A DNA stretch of 64,000 nt from M0108 sp963841065 (GCA_963841065.1 CAWJBI010000047.1:124001-188000); one strand, 5' to 3'. Positions 18,014-28,483 are shown, counted from the first letter of the stretch. A program made the numbers and translations. Notes: generated from the sequence alone by a model not told the origin.

Positions 18014-18033
18014 CGACAGCATCCCTGCTGTCG
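18014..18033. repeat. Short inverted repeat, REP-like
   Basis: CGACAGCA (18014-18021) and TGCTGTCG (18026-18033) form a perfect 8-bp stem with a TCCC loop, in the 284-bp gap between yebC and the ABC permease. It may be one copy of a dispersed extragenic palindrome; only one copy is seen here. Confidence 0.4.
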
Positions 18034-18176
18034 ACACCCCCGCTAGCCTCCACCCGACTCTCCTGGGATGGGCCGACGAGTGGCAAGGGCTGGGTATAAC
18101 ATCAGGGAAATGATCGCGGAGGGGGGGTATGGCCGATTTTCAGTGCCGGCGCCTCCTAGCCCTGGCGAACAGGGGC

Positions 18177-19376
18177 TTATTCGTCCCGCAGGGCCAGGAT
18201 GGGATCGAGCCGGGCCGCGCGCAGGGCCGGCAGGACCCCGGCGACCAGGCCGATGAGGCCGGCGCTGACCTCGGCGGCGAGGGCGAATTGCCAGGCGATG
18301 TGGGTCGGCAGGGCCGGCACCAGGGCGCCGATGAGCCCCGCCCCGCCCAGCCCCAGGGTGAGGCCGGCCAGCCCGCCGAGGAGGGCGAGGACCAGGGCCT
18401 CCCCCAGGAAGAGCCACAGAATCTGGCCCTGGGAGGCGCCCAGCGCCCGCAGCAAGCCGATCTCCCGGCGACGCTCGCGCACGGCGATGGTCATGATGGT
18501 CAGGATGCCGATGGCGCCGACGGCCAGGGAGATGCCCCCGATGGCACCAACGGCCAGGGTCAGGACGTCCAGCACCGAGCCGGCGACCTCCAGCATCTGA
18601 TCCTGGGTGGTGATGGTGAAGTCCTCGTGGCCATGCCGCTCCAGCAGGACCCGGCGCATCCGCTCCGCCATGGCCTCGCTGCTGGCCTCCGGGGCATAGA
18701 GGATATCGATCTCCATCAGGCTGTCGCGATTGAAGAGGGCCAGGGCCCGCTCCACCGGGATGAAGATGGTATCGTCCAGGTCGAAGCCTAGCATCTGGCC
18801 CTTGGCCTCCATGACCCCGACCACGCGATAGGGCTCGCCGCCGATGCGGATGCGGGCCCCCAGGGGCGAGGCGGCGCCGAAGAGCTCCGCCTTGAGCTTG
18901 GCGCCCAGCACGGCCAGGGCCCGCCCCCCGCCACCCCCTTCGTCCGGCAGGAAGCGGCCGAGTTCGGGCTGCATGCGCCAGACCAGGGGCACCTGGCTGC
19001 TCGCCCCCAGCACCAGGGTGCGGCGCGTCCGGCCATTGCCCTCCACGGCGGCATTGCCCTGGATTACGGGCACCAGGGCCTCCACCCCCGGTAAGCGGCT
19101 CAGGGCCTGGGCATCCTCCAGGCTCAGGGGGCGCACATTGCTGACGATAGCCCCCGACATGCCCAGGGTCGTCACCTTGCCCGGGGCAATGGTCAGCAAA
19201 TGGGTGCCGAACTGGGTGAACTCGGCGAGGACGAAGCGATGGATGCCCTCGCCGATGGCGGTGAGCAGGACCACGGCGGCGATGCCAATGGCAATGCCGG
19301 TCACCGTCAGCAGGCTGCGGGCGCGATAGGCACCCACGGCGGTCAGGCTGAAGCGGGCATAGTCCCGGGCGAGCAT
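18177..19376 (-). CDS. ABC transporter permease, MacB/FtsX type
   Basis: A 399-aa inner-membrane permease. It has an N-terminal helix (SLLTVTGIAIGIAAVVLLTAIG), a periplasmic MacB-core domain (about 50-260) and three C-terminal helices with the FtsX signature (LAVGAIGILTIMTIAVRERRREIGLLRALGA). Such permeases use mechanotransmission to drive periplasmic or lipoprotein/peptide export. It follows a second, similar permease with a 4-bp gap. The ATPase and adaptor that complete the system lie 1.6 kb upstream on the same strand. Confidence 0.9.
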   Translation of the reverse strand: MLARDYARFSLTAVGAYRARSLLTVTGIAIGIAAVVLLTAIGEGIHRFVLAEFTQFGTHLLTIAPGKVTTLGMSGAIVSNVRPLSLEDAQALSRLPGVEALVPVIQGNAAVEGNGRTRRTLVLGASSQVPLVWRMQPELGRFLPDEGGGGGRALAVLGAKLKAELFGAASPLGARIRIGGEPYRVVGVMEAKGQMLGFDLDDTIFIPVERALALFNRDSLMEIDILYAPEASSEAMAERMRRVLLERHGHEDFTITTQDQMLEVAGSVLDVLTLAVGAIGGISLAVGAIGILTIMTIAVRERRREIGLLRALGASQGQILWLFLGEALVLALLGGLAGLTLGLGGAGLIGALVPALPTHIAWQFALAAEVSAGLIGLVAGVLPALRAARLDPILALRDE

Positions 19377-19380
19377 GGCG

Positions 19381-20587
19381 TCAGCCCCCGGACAGGGCCG
19401 CGACCGGGTCCAGGCGCGCCGCGCGCAGGGCCGGCAGCAGGCCGAAGAGGAGCCCGGTGGCCAGGGAGACGGCCGCCGCCGCGAGCGGCGCCCAGAGGGG
19501 CGTGACCAGGCTGAAGGCCGGGACCTGGGCGTTGAAGAGGGCCACCGCCCCGTAGGCGACCAGCAGACCCAGGGCCGTCCCCGCCAGCGCTAGCAGCAGG
19601 GCCTCGGTGAGGAAGAGGGCGAGGATTTGCCCCTGGGCCGCGCCCAGGGCCTTGAGGAGGCCGATCTCCGGGGTGCGCTGGGAGACGGCGACCAACATGA
19701 CGTTCATGATGAGGACCCCCGCCACCAGCAGGCTGATGGCGGCGATGCCCGTCACCGCCAGGGTGAGGGCGTTGAGGATCTTATCGAAGGTGGCCAGCAT
19801 GGCATCCTGGGTGATGAGGGTGACATCGTCCTCGCCCTCGTGGCGTTCGCGCAGGATGGCAAGAATGGCCTCCTCGGCGGGGGCCAGGGCGGCGCGGCTG
19901 CGGGCCTGGATCAGGATGCGAAAGAGGGCCGGGCTATCGAAGAGGGCCTGGGCGGAGGCGACGGGGATCAGGGCCGTGTCGCCGAGATCCGCCCCCAGGG
20001 AGAAGCCGGAGCTTTGCAGGAGGCCGATGACCCGGAAGCGGCGGTCACCGATGCGCACCCATTGGCCGAGGGGGGACTGCTGGTCGAAAAGCTCCCGGGC
20101 CAGCTTCTCGCCCAGGAGGGTGACGGCCTGGCCCTGGCGGGGATCGCCCGGGGGCAGGAACTGGCCCTGGGCCAGCTCGATCTGGCGCACCGGCTGGAAA
20201 TCGGCGGTGGTCCCGACGATATTGGCCTCCCGCTCCCGGTTGCCGTGGGAGACCGGGGCCGAGCCCAGGCTCAGGGGAGCGATCCGTTCCACCAGGGGCG
20301 AGCGCAGCAGGGCCAGGGCATCGTCCAGGGTCAGGTCCCGGGGCGTCCCGCCGATCAGGGGCGGCGGTCCGCCCGTGGTCTCGCTGCGCCCCGGCAGGAC
20401 GATAAGCAGGTGGGTCCCAAGCTGGGTGAACTTGCCCGTGACATAGGAGCGCGCCCCCTCCCCCAGGGAGCTCAGCACCACCACCGCCGCCGTCCCCAGC
20501 CCCATGGCCAGCAGCGTCAGCCAGGTCCGGGCAGCGCTGGCTCGTCAGGGCCCGCAGGCTAAAGGTCAGGGCATCTTCGAGGCGCAT
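19381..20587 (-). CDS. ABC transporter permease, MacB/FtsX type (apparent frameshift near the N-terminus)
   Basis: A permease of about 401 aa, paralogous to its downstream neighbour, with the same plan: N-terminal helix, periplasmic MacB-core domain and three C-terminal helices (SQRTPEIGLLKALGAAQGQ). The ATG at 20587 gives MRLEDALTFSLRALTSQR, and an extra base near 20533 then shifts the frame before ARTWLTLLAMGLGTAAVVV. The two permeases probably form a heterodimer. A divergent DUF29 gene starts about 125 bp upstream. Confidence 0.87.
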
Positions 20588-20713
20588 GGTGGTTGAGGAC
20601 GAGATAGGTTATAGCGGAGTTCTGGAAAGGCTGGACGCAGGGCCAAGGTAAGCGAATATACTCGACTGCAAGCAAAAGCAGTGACCCAAATGACCGCCCT
20701 TGAGGAAGAGGCA

Positions 20714-21151
20714 ATGACAACCGCCGTACGCTACGAAGATGATGTGGTCACCTGGTCCAGCGAACAGGCGCGCCTGCTCCGCGAGGGCCGGTTCGACCTC
20801 TTGGATATCGCGCACCTTGCCGAGGAGATCGAAGACGTGGGCAAGAGCGAACAACGAGAACTGGCCAACCGTATGGCCATCCTCCTGGCCCATCTACTCA
20901 AGTGGCAGCGGCAGCCCCCGCAGCGTGGCGCAAGCTGGGAGATTAGCATCCGCAATCAGCGCCGCGGCATCGCTCGCCGCCTGGAGGAAACCCCAAGCCT
21001 GCGCCCCAAGCTCGCCGGGCCGGACTGGTGGGCCGGTGTCTGGGATGACGCCACGGCTGAGGTGGCCGAGGAGACGGGATTATCGGATTTTCCTGATATC
21101 TGTCCCTGGAGTGCGCGGCAGGTATTAGATCAAGCTTGGCTTCCGGGCTGA
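20714..21151 (+). CDS. DUF29 domain-containing protein
   Basis: A 145-aa protein matching the DUF29 pattern: YEDDVVTWSSEQARLLREG near the N-terminus, then IAHLAEEIEDVGKSEQREL, LLAHLLKWQRQP and ISIRNQRRGI. DUF29 is common in multiple copies in purple sulfur bacteria and cyanobacteria and has no known function. I take the ATG at 20714, after a GAGGAAGAG box; GTG 20681 and ATG 20690 are in-frame alternatives. It stands alone on the plus strand and interrupts an otherwise minus-strand ABC export cluster. Confidence 0.85.
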   Translation: MTTAVRYEDDVVTWSSEQARLLREGRFDLLDIAHLAEEIEDVGKSEQRELANRMAILLAHLLKWQRQPPQRGASWEISIRNQRRGIARRLEETPSLRPKLAGPDWWAGVWDDATAEVAEETGLSDFPDICPWSARQVLDQAWLPG

Positions 21152-21173
21152 CCGCAGGTGCGGTCCGTTTTGC

Positions 21174-22013
21174 TCAAGGCATGGTACGGGTCTTAAGGCT
21201 TCCGCGTATCCCGATCAAGCCGAGCAGGAAGAGGGCGAGCAGGACCGCGGCGAGCAACAGTCCCGACGGTTTCCACCCGTCGACAAGGGGATACCGTAGC
21301 ACCGTGACGAGTTCCAGAAGGGCGAACACCAGGTAGGCGAAGCTCGCGACCCGGATACGGGCGTAAGCGTTCTCGCGCGCCGCGGCGAAGAGGCTCACGC
21401 CTATGGCGAGATAGAAGCTGCCGACCATGCGTGCCGTGAGTGGGGTGAGGGGCCAGGGCCAGAGTTGCTCGGCGCTGGCCGGGGCCACGAAGAGTGCGGC
21501 GCCCATCACCACCATCAGGCCACCCAACGCCCACTGGCCGAGGCGTAAGCCGAGGGGCAGGGCCGGCCCCGACCTGGACGTCGTCGCCGGTTGGCGCCAC
21601 TGCGCCCAGAGGGCGGCCATCAGACCGGGGACCAGGGCGACATAGAGGACGAGCCAGCTCCAGGCCCAGGCCTTGGCGGTCCAGATCGGGCTATGCAGAT
21701 GGAATTTGTCGAGGTGCAGGAGGCTGGCGATCAGGATGGAGACGAGTCCCGTGGCCACGACCCAGACACCTACCCGGACCGACGCCCAGTCCGCTTCGCG
21801 CAAGCCCAGTCCCAAGGCCGTGGTGACCGCGAGGTAACCGCCGCCGAGGAATGCCGCCGTGATGGGGGGCTGGATGGTCCAGGCGAAGAAGTGGCTCGTC
21901 TGCTCACTCAGCAGGAAAAGGGAGAGCCCAGCCGCCGCGACGAAGATGAAGGCGGCCCACATGAAGAGACGCACGCTCGTCGTGGCCGGGGTGATAAGGG
22001 CAAGATTGGGCAT
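21174..22013 (-). CDS. Hypothetical multi-pass membrane protein
   Basis: A 279-aa protein with about eight hydrophobic helices (for example LFMWAAFIFVAAAGLSLFLL, ITAAFLGGGYLAVTTALGLG and VASFAYLVFALLELVTVL). The ATG at 22013 follows AAGGAGA with good spacing; the frame extends further upstream without support. I recognise no catalytic motif or family. It is on the same strand as the ABC genes, with the ATPase 182 bp upstream, so co-transcription is possible. Its role in export is unproven. Confidence 0.75.
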   Translation of the reverse strand: MPNLALITPATTSVRLFMWAAFIFVAAAGLSLFLLSEQTSHFFAWTIQPPITAAFLGGGYLAVTTALGLGLREADWASVRVGVWVVATGLVSILIASLLHLDKFHLHSPIWTAKAWAWSWLVLYVALVPGLMAALWAQWRQPATTSRSGPALPLGLRLGQWALGGLMVVMGAALFVAPASAEQLWPWPLTPLTARMVGSFYLAIGVSLFAAARENAYARIRVASFAYLVFALLELVTVLRYPLVDGWKPSGLLLAAVLLALFLLGLIGIRGSLKTRTMP

Positions 22014-22194
22014 GGCGATTCTCCTTGCACGGAGTGGCGTGCGATGCCAGGCAGGGAATGTCGGGAGTGGCTCCGATGACATCGAAGCAATAGGTCCCCA
22101 ATGGATTATTCCAGAAATCCGGGTGCGATATGCGCTACCGGATTGGGATACGGCCATGCCGCGGGCGTGAACGCTAAGTCGAGGGCTATCCTCT

Positions 22195-22865
<671 letters not shown>

Positions 22866-22869
<4 letters not shown>

Positions 22870-24017
22870 GGGGCCTTCTCGCCCAGGATGGCGCGAGCGC
22901 CGTCCACCACCTCTTCCTGATCGCTGGACAGGACGACCCATTCGCCAGGCTCGATACCCCCGGTGATCTGGGTCTGCTCCCAGTTGGCCAGGCCGGTCTG
23001 GACGGTGCGTTGGCGCAGCCGGCCGGCCGCTTGGTCCAGGACCAGGAGGGTTCCGTCGGGCTTGAGGGCGGCGGTGGGCACCCGCAAGACACCCTCGCGG
23101 CGTTCGACGAGGATCTCGACGTCGGCGCTGTAGCCCGCTAGCCAGGCTAGCTCCGCGGGCGGGTCAATGACTTCGACCTCGACCTCCAGGGTACGGGCCT
23201 GCTTCTCGGCGTCGAGGACATAGGGGGCCAGGCGCCGCACCCGGGCGGGGAAGACGCGATCGCCGAAGGCGTCCAGGGTGACGCGGACCTCGGCGCCGGT
23301 CCGCACCTTGGCGGCGTCCACCTCGTCGATGGGGGCCGAGACATAATGACAGGTGTCGTCGATGAGATCGACCGCCGGGGGGGTGGGGATGCCGGGGGGC
23401 GAGGGGGTGGCGTATTCGCTCAACTCGCCGGAGACCTCCGCGACGATGCCGGCGAAGGGGGCGGTCAGCCGGGTCTTGGCCAGGTTGGCCCGGGCGACGC
23501 CGATCTGGGAGGCACTCACCCGCGCCGTGGCCGCCGCCGCCTCGCAGTCGGCGCGACCGGCCTTGGCGCCGGTGATGGCGCGGTCCAGGATCTCCTCCGA
23601 GGTCAGCCGGCGCTGTTGCAGCTTGACTTGGCGCGCGGCCTCGCGCTCGGCATTCTCGGCGTTGAGGCAGGCGGAGCGCGCCCGGGCTTCGGCGGCGTCC
23701 GCCTCCCGTTCCGCCAGGGTGACCTGGGCGGCGAGGTCGTCGTTCCAGAGTTCGAGCAGCAGATCGCCGGCCTTGACCCGATCCCCCTCGCGTACCGCCA
23801 GGACCTTGATTTGACCGCCGATGCTCGGCGCCAGTCGTGCCCGGCGGCAGGCCTTGAGGGTCCCCGCCCGGGTGTTGGCGACGATCTCCTCCACCGTCCC
23901 CAGGGCCGCCGCTTGCGCCTTGACCACCACCGGTTCGGGTTCGCGCAGATACCACCAGGCCCCCAGGCCAGCGGCGGCCAGGGCGATCGGCACCCAAGTG
24001 CGGGCGGAAAGCGGCAT
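22866..24017 (-). CDS. Periplasmic adaptor subunit (HlyD/MacA-like)
   Basis: A 383-aa membrane-fusion protein: a single N-terminal anchor (WVPIALAAAGLGAWWYL), a biotinyl-lipoyl-like half (VLAVREGDRVKAGDLLLELW), a long alpha-hairpin (about 95-165, rich in A/E/R), the second lipoyl half (KTRLTAPFAGIVAEV), then beta-barrel and membrane-proximal domains. It connects an inner-membrane ABC transporter to an outer-membrane factor in tripartite export. It is the first gene of the adaptor-ATPase-(...)-permease-permease cluster. Confidence 0.9.
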
Positions 24018-24196
24018 AGTGGAGATCCCCGTGAAGCGCCTTAGGTGATTGTAGTCCTTGGGGGTGGGTGGCGGGAATCGCCTCTCTTCGGTATGCGCGC
24101 TTTCTCATGTCCGGCGAGCCGATCCGGTTGGTCGCCTGATGCGGGTTCTCTGTGAGGAGCACATCCCCTCACTCTCCCGGCGAGAACCCAGGGGTT

Positions 24197-24219
24197 AAAA
24201 AGCCCGCCAGGGGCGGGCT
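24197..24219 (-). terminator. Intrinsic terminator (copy 1)
   Basis: Minus-strand AGCCCGCC/GGCGGGCT stem (24212-24219 with 24201-24208), 3-nt loop, followed by TTTT. It ends the small gene at 24252-24677. An identical hairpin ends the next gene (24951-24972). Confidence 0.88.
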
Positions 24220-24251
24220 AACGGGGGCTGCCGCAGGGACTCCAGCGATAA

Positions 24252-24677
24252 TCAGAACTTGGTGATCACCACATTGACGCCGTCCTCGGCACCCAGGTCG
24301 TAGGTGTTGCCATTCAGTCTTGCGACCGTGCCGATCATTTCGGCGACGTAGGCGGGATCGGCCGCGGCATTGATCACCAGCCCATTTCCCTGACCATCGC
24401 CCACCACCAGGGTGGCGGCATCCGGCCGCGTGATCGAGATGCCCTCGCCGGGTGACAGGATGGTGAGGTCCACGTTCATGAAACGCACCGAGAGGGCCGA
24501 GGGGTCGCGATTGGCTTCAACGATGGCATCGGCCGCGTCCACAGCCCCGGACTTGAGCTTCTCCACCAGAACTCCAGCCGTGGCCTTGGCCTTGGCGGCG
24601 ATTTCCTGCGCCTTCTCGCTGGTGGCGGCCTCTTTAATCGCCGCAACGGCTTTGTCGAGATGTTCCTTCCAGTTCAT
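24252..24677 (-). CDS. Hypothetical protein, helical N-terminus and beta-rich C-terminus
   Basis: A 141-aa soluble protein. Residues 1-55 are Ala/Lys/Glu-rich and probably helical (MNWKEHLDKAVAAIKEAATS), and residues 60-141 look beta-rich (VRFMNVDLTILSPGEGISI, DAATLVVGDGQGNGLVI). I recognise no family. The ATG follows GAGGAG (AATGAGGAGAATTAACCCATG). It is a one-gene unit with its own strong terminator, lying next to an SCP2-like gene that has the same terminator. Confidence 0.75.
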   Translation of the reverse strand: MNWKEHLDKAVAAIKEAATSEKAQEIAAKAKATAGVLVEKLKSGAVDAADAIVEANRDPSALSVRFMNVDLTILSPGEGISITRPDAATLVVGDGQGNGLVINAAADPAYVAEMIGTVARLNGNTYDLGAEDGVNVVITKF

Positions 24678-24992
24678 GGGTTAATTCTCCTCATTGCAGG
24701 TAGTTGAAAACGATAGGGATATAAACATTCAGCAGGCTCCGAAAATGAGCCAGCGGCCATCAGGTTACCGATCCCGCCCGGGGGTGCCAAATGCCGGCGT
24801 GAACACGTTGGGCTGCAATCCCCAGCCGGTGAGACTCGTTGCCCGGATGATCGTTCCTTAAACACTAAGGGCGTCTGGCATTTCGCCTGGCCGCTGATGG
24901 CGGGGACGCGAGCGCATGTCTGGTGGTAGGACCCATGCACGCGAGCTTTAAAAAGCCCGCCAGGGGCGGGCTCTTGGGGCCGGGGCCGGGTC
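24678..24992. other. Intergenic region between two small minus-strand genes
   Basis: About 315 bp. It holds the upstream region of the 24252-24677 gene and the terminator of the SCP2-like gene. An 88-codon minus-strand frame has no recognisable similarity or ribosome-binding site, and I do not call it. Confidence 0.5.
24951..24972 (-). terminator. Intrinsic terminator (copy 2)
   Basis: The same AGCCCGCC/GGCGGGCT stem, 3-nt loop and T tract as the terminator at 24197-24219. It lies about 20 bp after the SCP2-like gene. Confidence 0.88.
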
Positions 24993-25412
24993 TCAGCCGA
25001 GTTCGTCGGCGCCGATCTTCTGCATCAGGCCGAAGCTCTTGACGAAGGGGTTAGCCATGCGCGGGTCCTTCATCATGGCCTTGTAGTCACCGGCCTTGAA
25101 CTTGAGCTTGCCGGTCATGAAGGCCATGCCCATGCCGGCCATGCCGATGCCCTTCTCGACCCACTTGAGCCAATCACTCAGATCGGCACGCATGTCCCAG
25201 TTCGGGGCGGGGTCGCTGGGGCTCCAGGAGCCGGCGCGCATGCAGACGCCGTTTTCGACCACGAAGACACCCCGAGGGTTATCTTCATTCTTGAATCCAC
25301 AGGTAATGACAGAGCCGAAGCCGATCTCGGCGAGCTTGTCCTTGACCTCGGGTTCGCCGTTCCAGGCATCCATGAGTTGCTTCATCCAGGCGTCGGAAAA
25401 GAGTGCGGCCAT
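24993..25412 (-). CDS. SCP2 (sterol carrier protein 2) domain protein
   Basis: A 139-aa protein with the plan of a stand-alone SCP2 lipid-binding fold: an N-terminal helix (SDAWMKQLMDAWNGEPEV), a central beta-sheet (FVVENGVCMRAGSW, PNWDMRADLSDWLKWVEKG) and a C-terminal helix after KLKFKAGDYKAMMKDP. SCP2 domains bind hydrophobic acyl or sterol-like ligands. GGAGGATTT precedes the ATG by a short spacing. It is monocistronic. Confidence 0.8.
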   Translation of the reverse strand: MAALFSDAWMKQLMDAWNGEPEVKDKLAEIGFGSVITCGFKNEDNPRGVFVVENGVCMRAGSWSPSDPAPNWDMRADLSDWLKWVEKGIGMAGMGMAFMTGKLKFKAGDYKAMMKDPRMANPFVKSFGLMQKIGADELG

Positions 25413-25543
25413 GGGTTAAATCCTCCAGGTTTTGGGTTTATAGACCCCGGCCGTGGCGGCCGAGGCTGGGTGGCTCTTGTTGTCGCGGGCGCGCGGGTTA
25501 ATGGCGCCTCTGGTAGGGATTCTAGCAGTTTGGACCGGGCGCA

Positions 25544-27061
25544 TCAGGCAAAATCCAGTTGGATGCCCGCCGCCGCCAGCCGCTGGGCCTCCTCTTCCAG
25601 CTCAAAGCGGGTCAGGGGATGGTCGTCGAGCCAGTGGGGGGGGAAGCACATGAGGAGACCGTCTTCGCTGGCGGTCAGCATGGGAGAGGGCTTGGCGGCG
25701 GCTGAGCGGCTCCGATGCAGGAGGATGGCCAGGCGCAAGAGGACGCAGAGGCGCGGGGCGGCGCGGCGCCAGGGGGTTGCCAGCCCGGCGAAGTCCTGGG
25801 CTTGGAATTTGCGCCGGTGGCCCAGCACCAGGCTGGCCAGGAGGCATTGCTCCGGGCGGCTGAAGCCCGAGAGGTCCGCATTAGCCACCAGGTAGGCGCC
25901 ATGCTTCTGATATTGGCTGTGGGCGACGGCCAGGCCGATCTCGTGCAGGCGCGCGGCCCAGGTCAGGAGGTTGGGCATGAGGGGGTCCGTCAGACCCCAA
26001 TCGCGGACCACCTGGCCGAAGAGGACCAGGGCCGTGTCGCGGATGCGCCCGGCATGGGCCTCGTCGATGCCGAACCGTTGGGCGAGCACGGCGACCGAGC
26101 GCTCCTGCACGTCCAGGTGCCGCACCAGGCCCATCATTTCATAGAGCAGGCCCTCGCGCAGGGCCTCGTCCGAGACTTGCATCCGCTCGATGCCCAAGGC
26201 GGTGAAAACCGCGCTCAGCACGGCGACGCCACCGGTGAAGACCGGCCTGCGTTCCTCGGTGAGGCCATCCAGGGCGATGTCGGCGACGTGGCCGAAACCC
26301 ACCAGGGCCTCCCGCAAGCGGCGCAGGGCGTCCGCCGAGATGCCGTCCGTGCCCCAGCCCTGGGCCGCCACCACGGCGGCGATGGCCTTGATGGTGCCTG
26401 AGCTGCCGACGGCGTCGCGCCAGCCGGACTGGCGGAACCGCTCCCGCACCGGCCGGATCTCCAGGGCCCCGGCCAACTCGGCCCGGTGCATACGCTCGGC
26501 GGTGATGACCCCGTCGCCGAAGTGGCGCAGGGAGGCGCTGACGCAGCCCATGGTCAGGCTCTCGCGCAGGCGGGGGGTGAAGCCCTCGCCGACGATGATC
26601 TCGGTGCTGCCGCCGCCAATGTCCACCACCAGGCGGCGCTGGTCGCCGGCGGCCAGGCCGTTGGCCACACCCAGGTAGATGAGTCGCGCCTCCTCGCGGC
26701 CGGCGATGATCTCGATCGGATGCCCCAGGGCCGCCTCGGCCAGGGGCAGGAAGCCGCTTGAGGGGTTCAGTTGCCGCAGGGTGTTGGTGCCCACGGCCCG
26801 CACACTGCCGGGGGGCATGCCACGCAACCGTTGGCCGAAGCGCTCCAGGCAGGCCAGGGCGCGAGTCGCTACCTCGGGCCTCAGGTCCCGGTCCTCCGTC
26901 AAGCCCTCCGCCAGGCGCACCATCTCCTTGAGCCGGTCGATGACCTGGAAATCGCCCTCCAGGGGTCGGGCGACGATCATGTGAAAGCTGTTGGAGCCCA
27001 GGTCGATGGCGGCCAGGGACTCCGCGGGGTTGGTTTCGGCAATGAGGGGGTCGGACGGCAT
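25544..27061 (-). CDS. ppx: Exopolyphosphatase Ppx/GppA
   Basis: A 505-aa ASKHA-fold phosphatase that removes terminal phosphate from polyphosphate (or from pppGpp). AAIDLGSNSFHMIVA is the phosphate-1 loop, LVVDIGGGSTEIIVG the phosphate-2 loop and SSGTIKAIA the following Gly-rich turn. The C-terminal HD-like half (LHEIGLAVAHSQYQKHGAY) makes it Ppx length rather than the shorter GppA. I start at 27061, where the family begins; the upstream extension has no support. It is divergent from the MFS gene. No ppk is nearby. Confidence 0.92.
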   Translation of the reverse strand: MPSDPLIAETNPAESLAAIDLGSNSFHMIVARPLEGDFQVIDRLKEMVRLAEGLTEDRDLRPEVATRALACLERFGQRLRGMPPGSVRAVGTNTLRQLNPSSGFLPLAEAALGHPIEIIAGREEARLIYLGVANGLAAGDQRRLVVDIGGGSTEIIVGEGFTPRLRESLTMGCVSASLRHFGDGVITAERMHRAELAGALEIRPVRERFRQSGWRDAVGSSGTIKAIAAVVAAQGWGTDGISADALRRLREALVGFGHVADIALDGLTEERRPVFTGGVAVLSAVFTALGIERMQVSDEALREGLLYEMMGLVRHLDVQERSVAVLAQRFGIDEAHAGRIRDTALVLFGQVVRDWGLTDPLMPNLLTWAARLHEIGLAVAHSQYQKHGAYLVANADLSGFSRPEQCLLASLVLGHRRKFQAQDFAGLATPWRRAAPRLCVLLRLAILLHRSRSAAAKPSPMLTASEDGLLMCFPPHWLDDHPLTRFELEEEAQRLAAAGIQLDFA

Positions 27062-27184
27062 GATCGCTCCCAGTGGTTGAAACGCGGCGGATGGTAACAG
27101 AGCCCCGCGCGCGCCAGATTGCCAAAATGTTACCGGCGGGTCATCCTGCCCCTTTTCCCGCCCCCAGGCCCGCAGGCTCCTCTC

Positions 27185-28483
27185 ATGAACACCCCCGCCT
27201 TTGATCAAGCCCGCTTCAACCGGGTCCGCTGGACCGTCTTCTGGACCCTGATCGCCTCCTACATCATGGTCTTCTTTCACCGCATGGTGCCGGGCGTGGT
27301 GGCGGCGGACCTGATGCAGGCCTTCCAGACCAGCGGCGCGGCGCTCGGCTCCTTGGCGGCGACCTATTTTTATATCTATACCGCCCTGCAGATACCGTCC
27401 GGGGTGCTGGCGGATACCCTGGGGCCGCGGATCAGCGTCACCCTGGGTGGCCTGGTGTCGGGGGCGGGTTCCATCCTCTTCGGGCTGGCGCCGGATTTTG
27501 CCACTGCCAGTTGGGGGCGCTTTCTCGTCGGCCTGGGGGTGTCCGTGGTCTTCATCGGGCTCATGAAGAGCAATGCGGTCTGGTTTTCCGAGCGCCAGTA
27601 CGGGCGTATCGGCGGGCTCACCCTGCTGCTGGGCAACCTGGGCTCGATCATGGCCGCCGGTCCCCTGGCCCTGCTGCTGGTGGAGGTGTCCTGGCGTTCG
27701 GTGTTCGTGAGCGCGGGCTTCGTCTCCATCGCCTTCGCCGTGCTGACCCTGATCCTGGTGCGGAACCGGCCCGAGGACGCGGGCTTTCCCTCGCTCCGGG
27801 AGCAGGAGGGCCTACCTTCCCACCCGGCCCGGGATCAGCACTGGCTGCGGGATCTGCGGGAGGTGATGACGACGCGCGCCGTCTGGCCCGGCTTCTGGGT
27901 CAATTTTGGCCTCACCGGCTGCTTCCTGGCCTTCGCCGGCCTGTGGGCGGTGCCGCTGATGCGGGATCTGCATGGACTGGATCGCGCCAGCGCCTCCCTT
28001 TACACCACGGTGACCCTGGCGGCCTTCGCCATTGGCGCCTTCAAGGTGGGCTGGATCTCGGATCGCATCGGCCGGCGCCGCCCGGTGATCATTGCGGGGA
28101 CTGCCCTGTCCTGCCTGGCCTGGCTGGCCCTAATCCTGTTGCCCTGGGGACCGGGCTGGAGTGGTCTGCTGATCTTTACCCTGCTGGGGCTGACCGCCGG
28201 GGGCAACGTGGTGGTCTATGCCGCCGCCAAGGAGGTCCTGCCGGCCCGGGTGGCGGGCATGGCCATCGCCCTGGTCAACACCGGGCTCTTTCTGGGCGCC
28301 GCCGTCATGCAGCCGGCCTTCGGCTGGGTACTGGATCTGACCTGGGACGGGGCTATGCGCGAGGGTGTCCGCCTCTATGGGCGCGCCGATTACCTCAACG
28401 GCCTCTGGCTGTCCTTTGGCTGCGCCCTCATCGCCCTCGTCGCCGCTCCGCTGATGCGGGAGACGCGCTGCCAGCAGGGCTGA
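27185..28483 (+). CDS. MFS transporter
   Basis: A 432-aa major facilitator protein with 12 predicted helices. Motif A-like loops are visible as VLADTLGPR after helix 2 and GWISDRIGRRRP in the second half. The N-terminus RVRWTVFWTLIASYIMVFFHRM and two-half layout resemble the nitrate/oxalate-like or hexuronate-like clades, but the substrate cannot be called. I start at 27185; the frame upstream runs into the ppx promoter region. Its 3' end has been duplicated just downstream in decayed form. Confidence 0.88.
   Translation: MNTPAFDQARFNRVRWTVFWTLIASYIMVFFHRMVPGVVAADLMQAFQTSGAALGSLAATYFYIYTALQIPSGVLADTLGPRISVTLGGLVSGAGSILFGLAPDFATASWGRFLVGLGVSVVFIGLMKSNAVWFSERQYGRIGGLTLLLGNLGSIMAAGPLALLLVEVSWRSVFVSAGFVSIAFAVLTLILVRNRPEDAGFPSLREQEGLPSHPARDQHWLRDLREVMTTRAVWPGFWVNFGLTGCFLAFAGLWAVPLMRDLHGLDRASASLYTTVTLAAFAIGAFKVGWISDRIGRRRPVIIAGTALSCLAWLALILLPWGPGWSGLLIFTLLGLTAGGNVVVYAAAKEVLPARVAGMAIALVNTGLFLGAAVMQPAFGWVLDLTWDGAMREGVRLYGRADYLNGLWLSFGCALIALVAAPLMRETRCQQG

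Noticed and set aside
24674..24940. An 88-codon minus-strand frame between the two small genes
   Set aside because: No motif, no start signal, and unusual composition; better explained as a 5' untranslated region.
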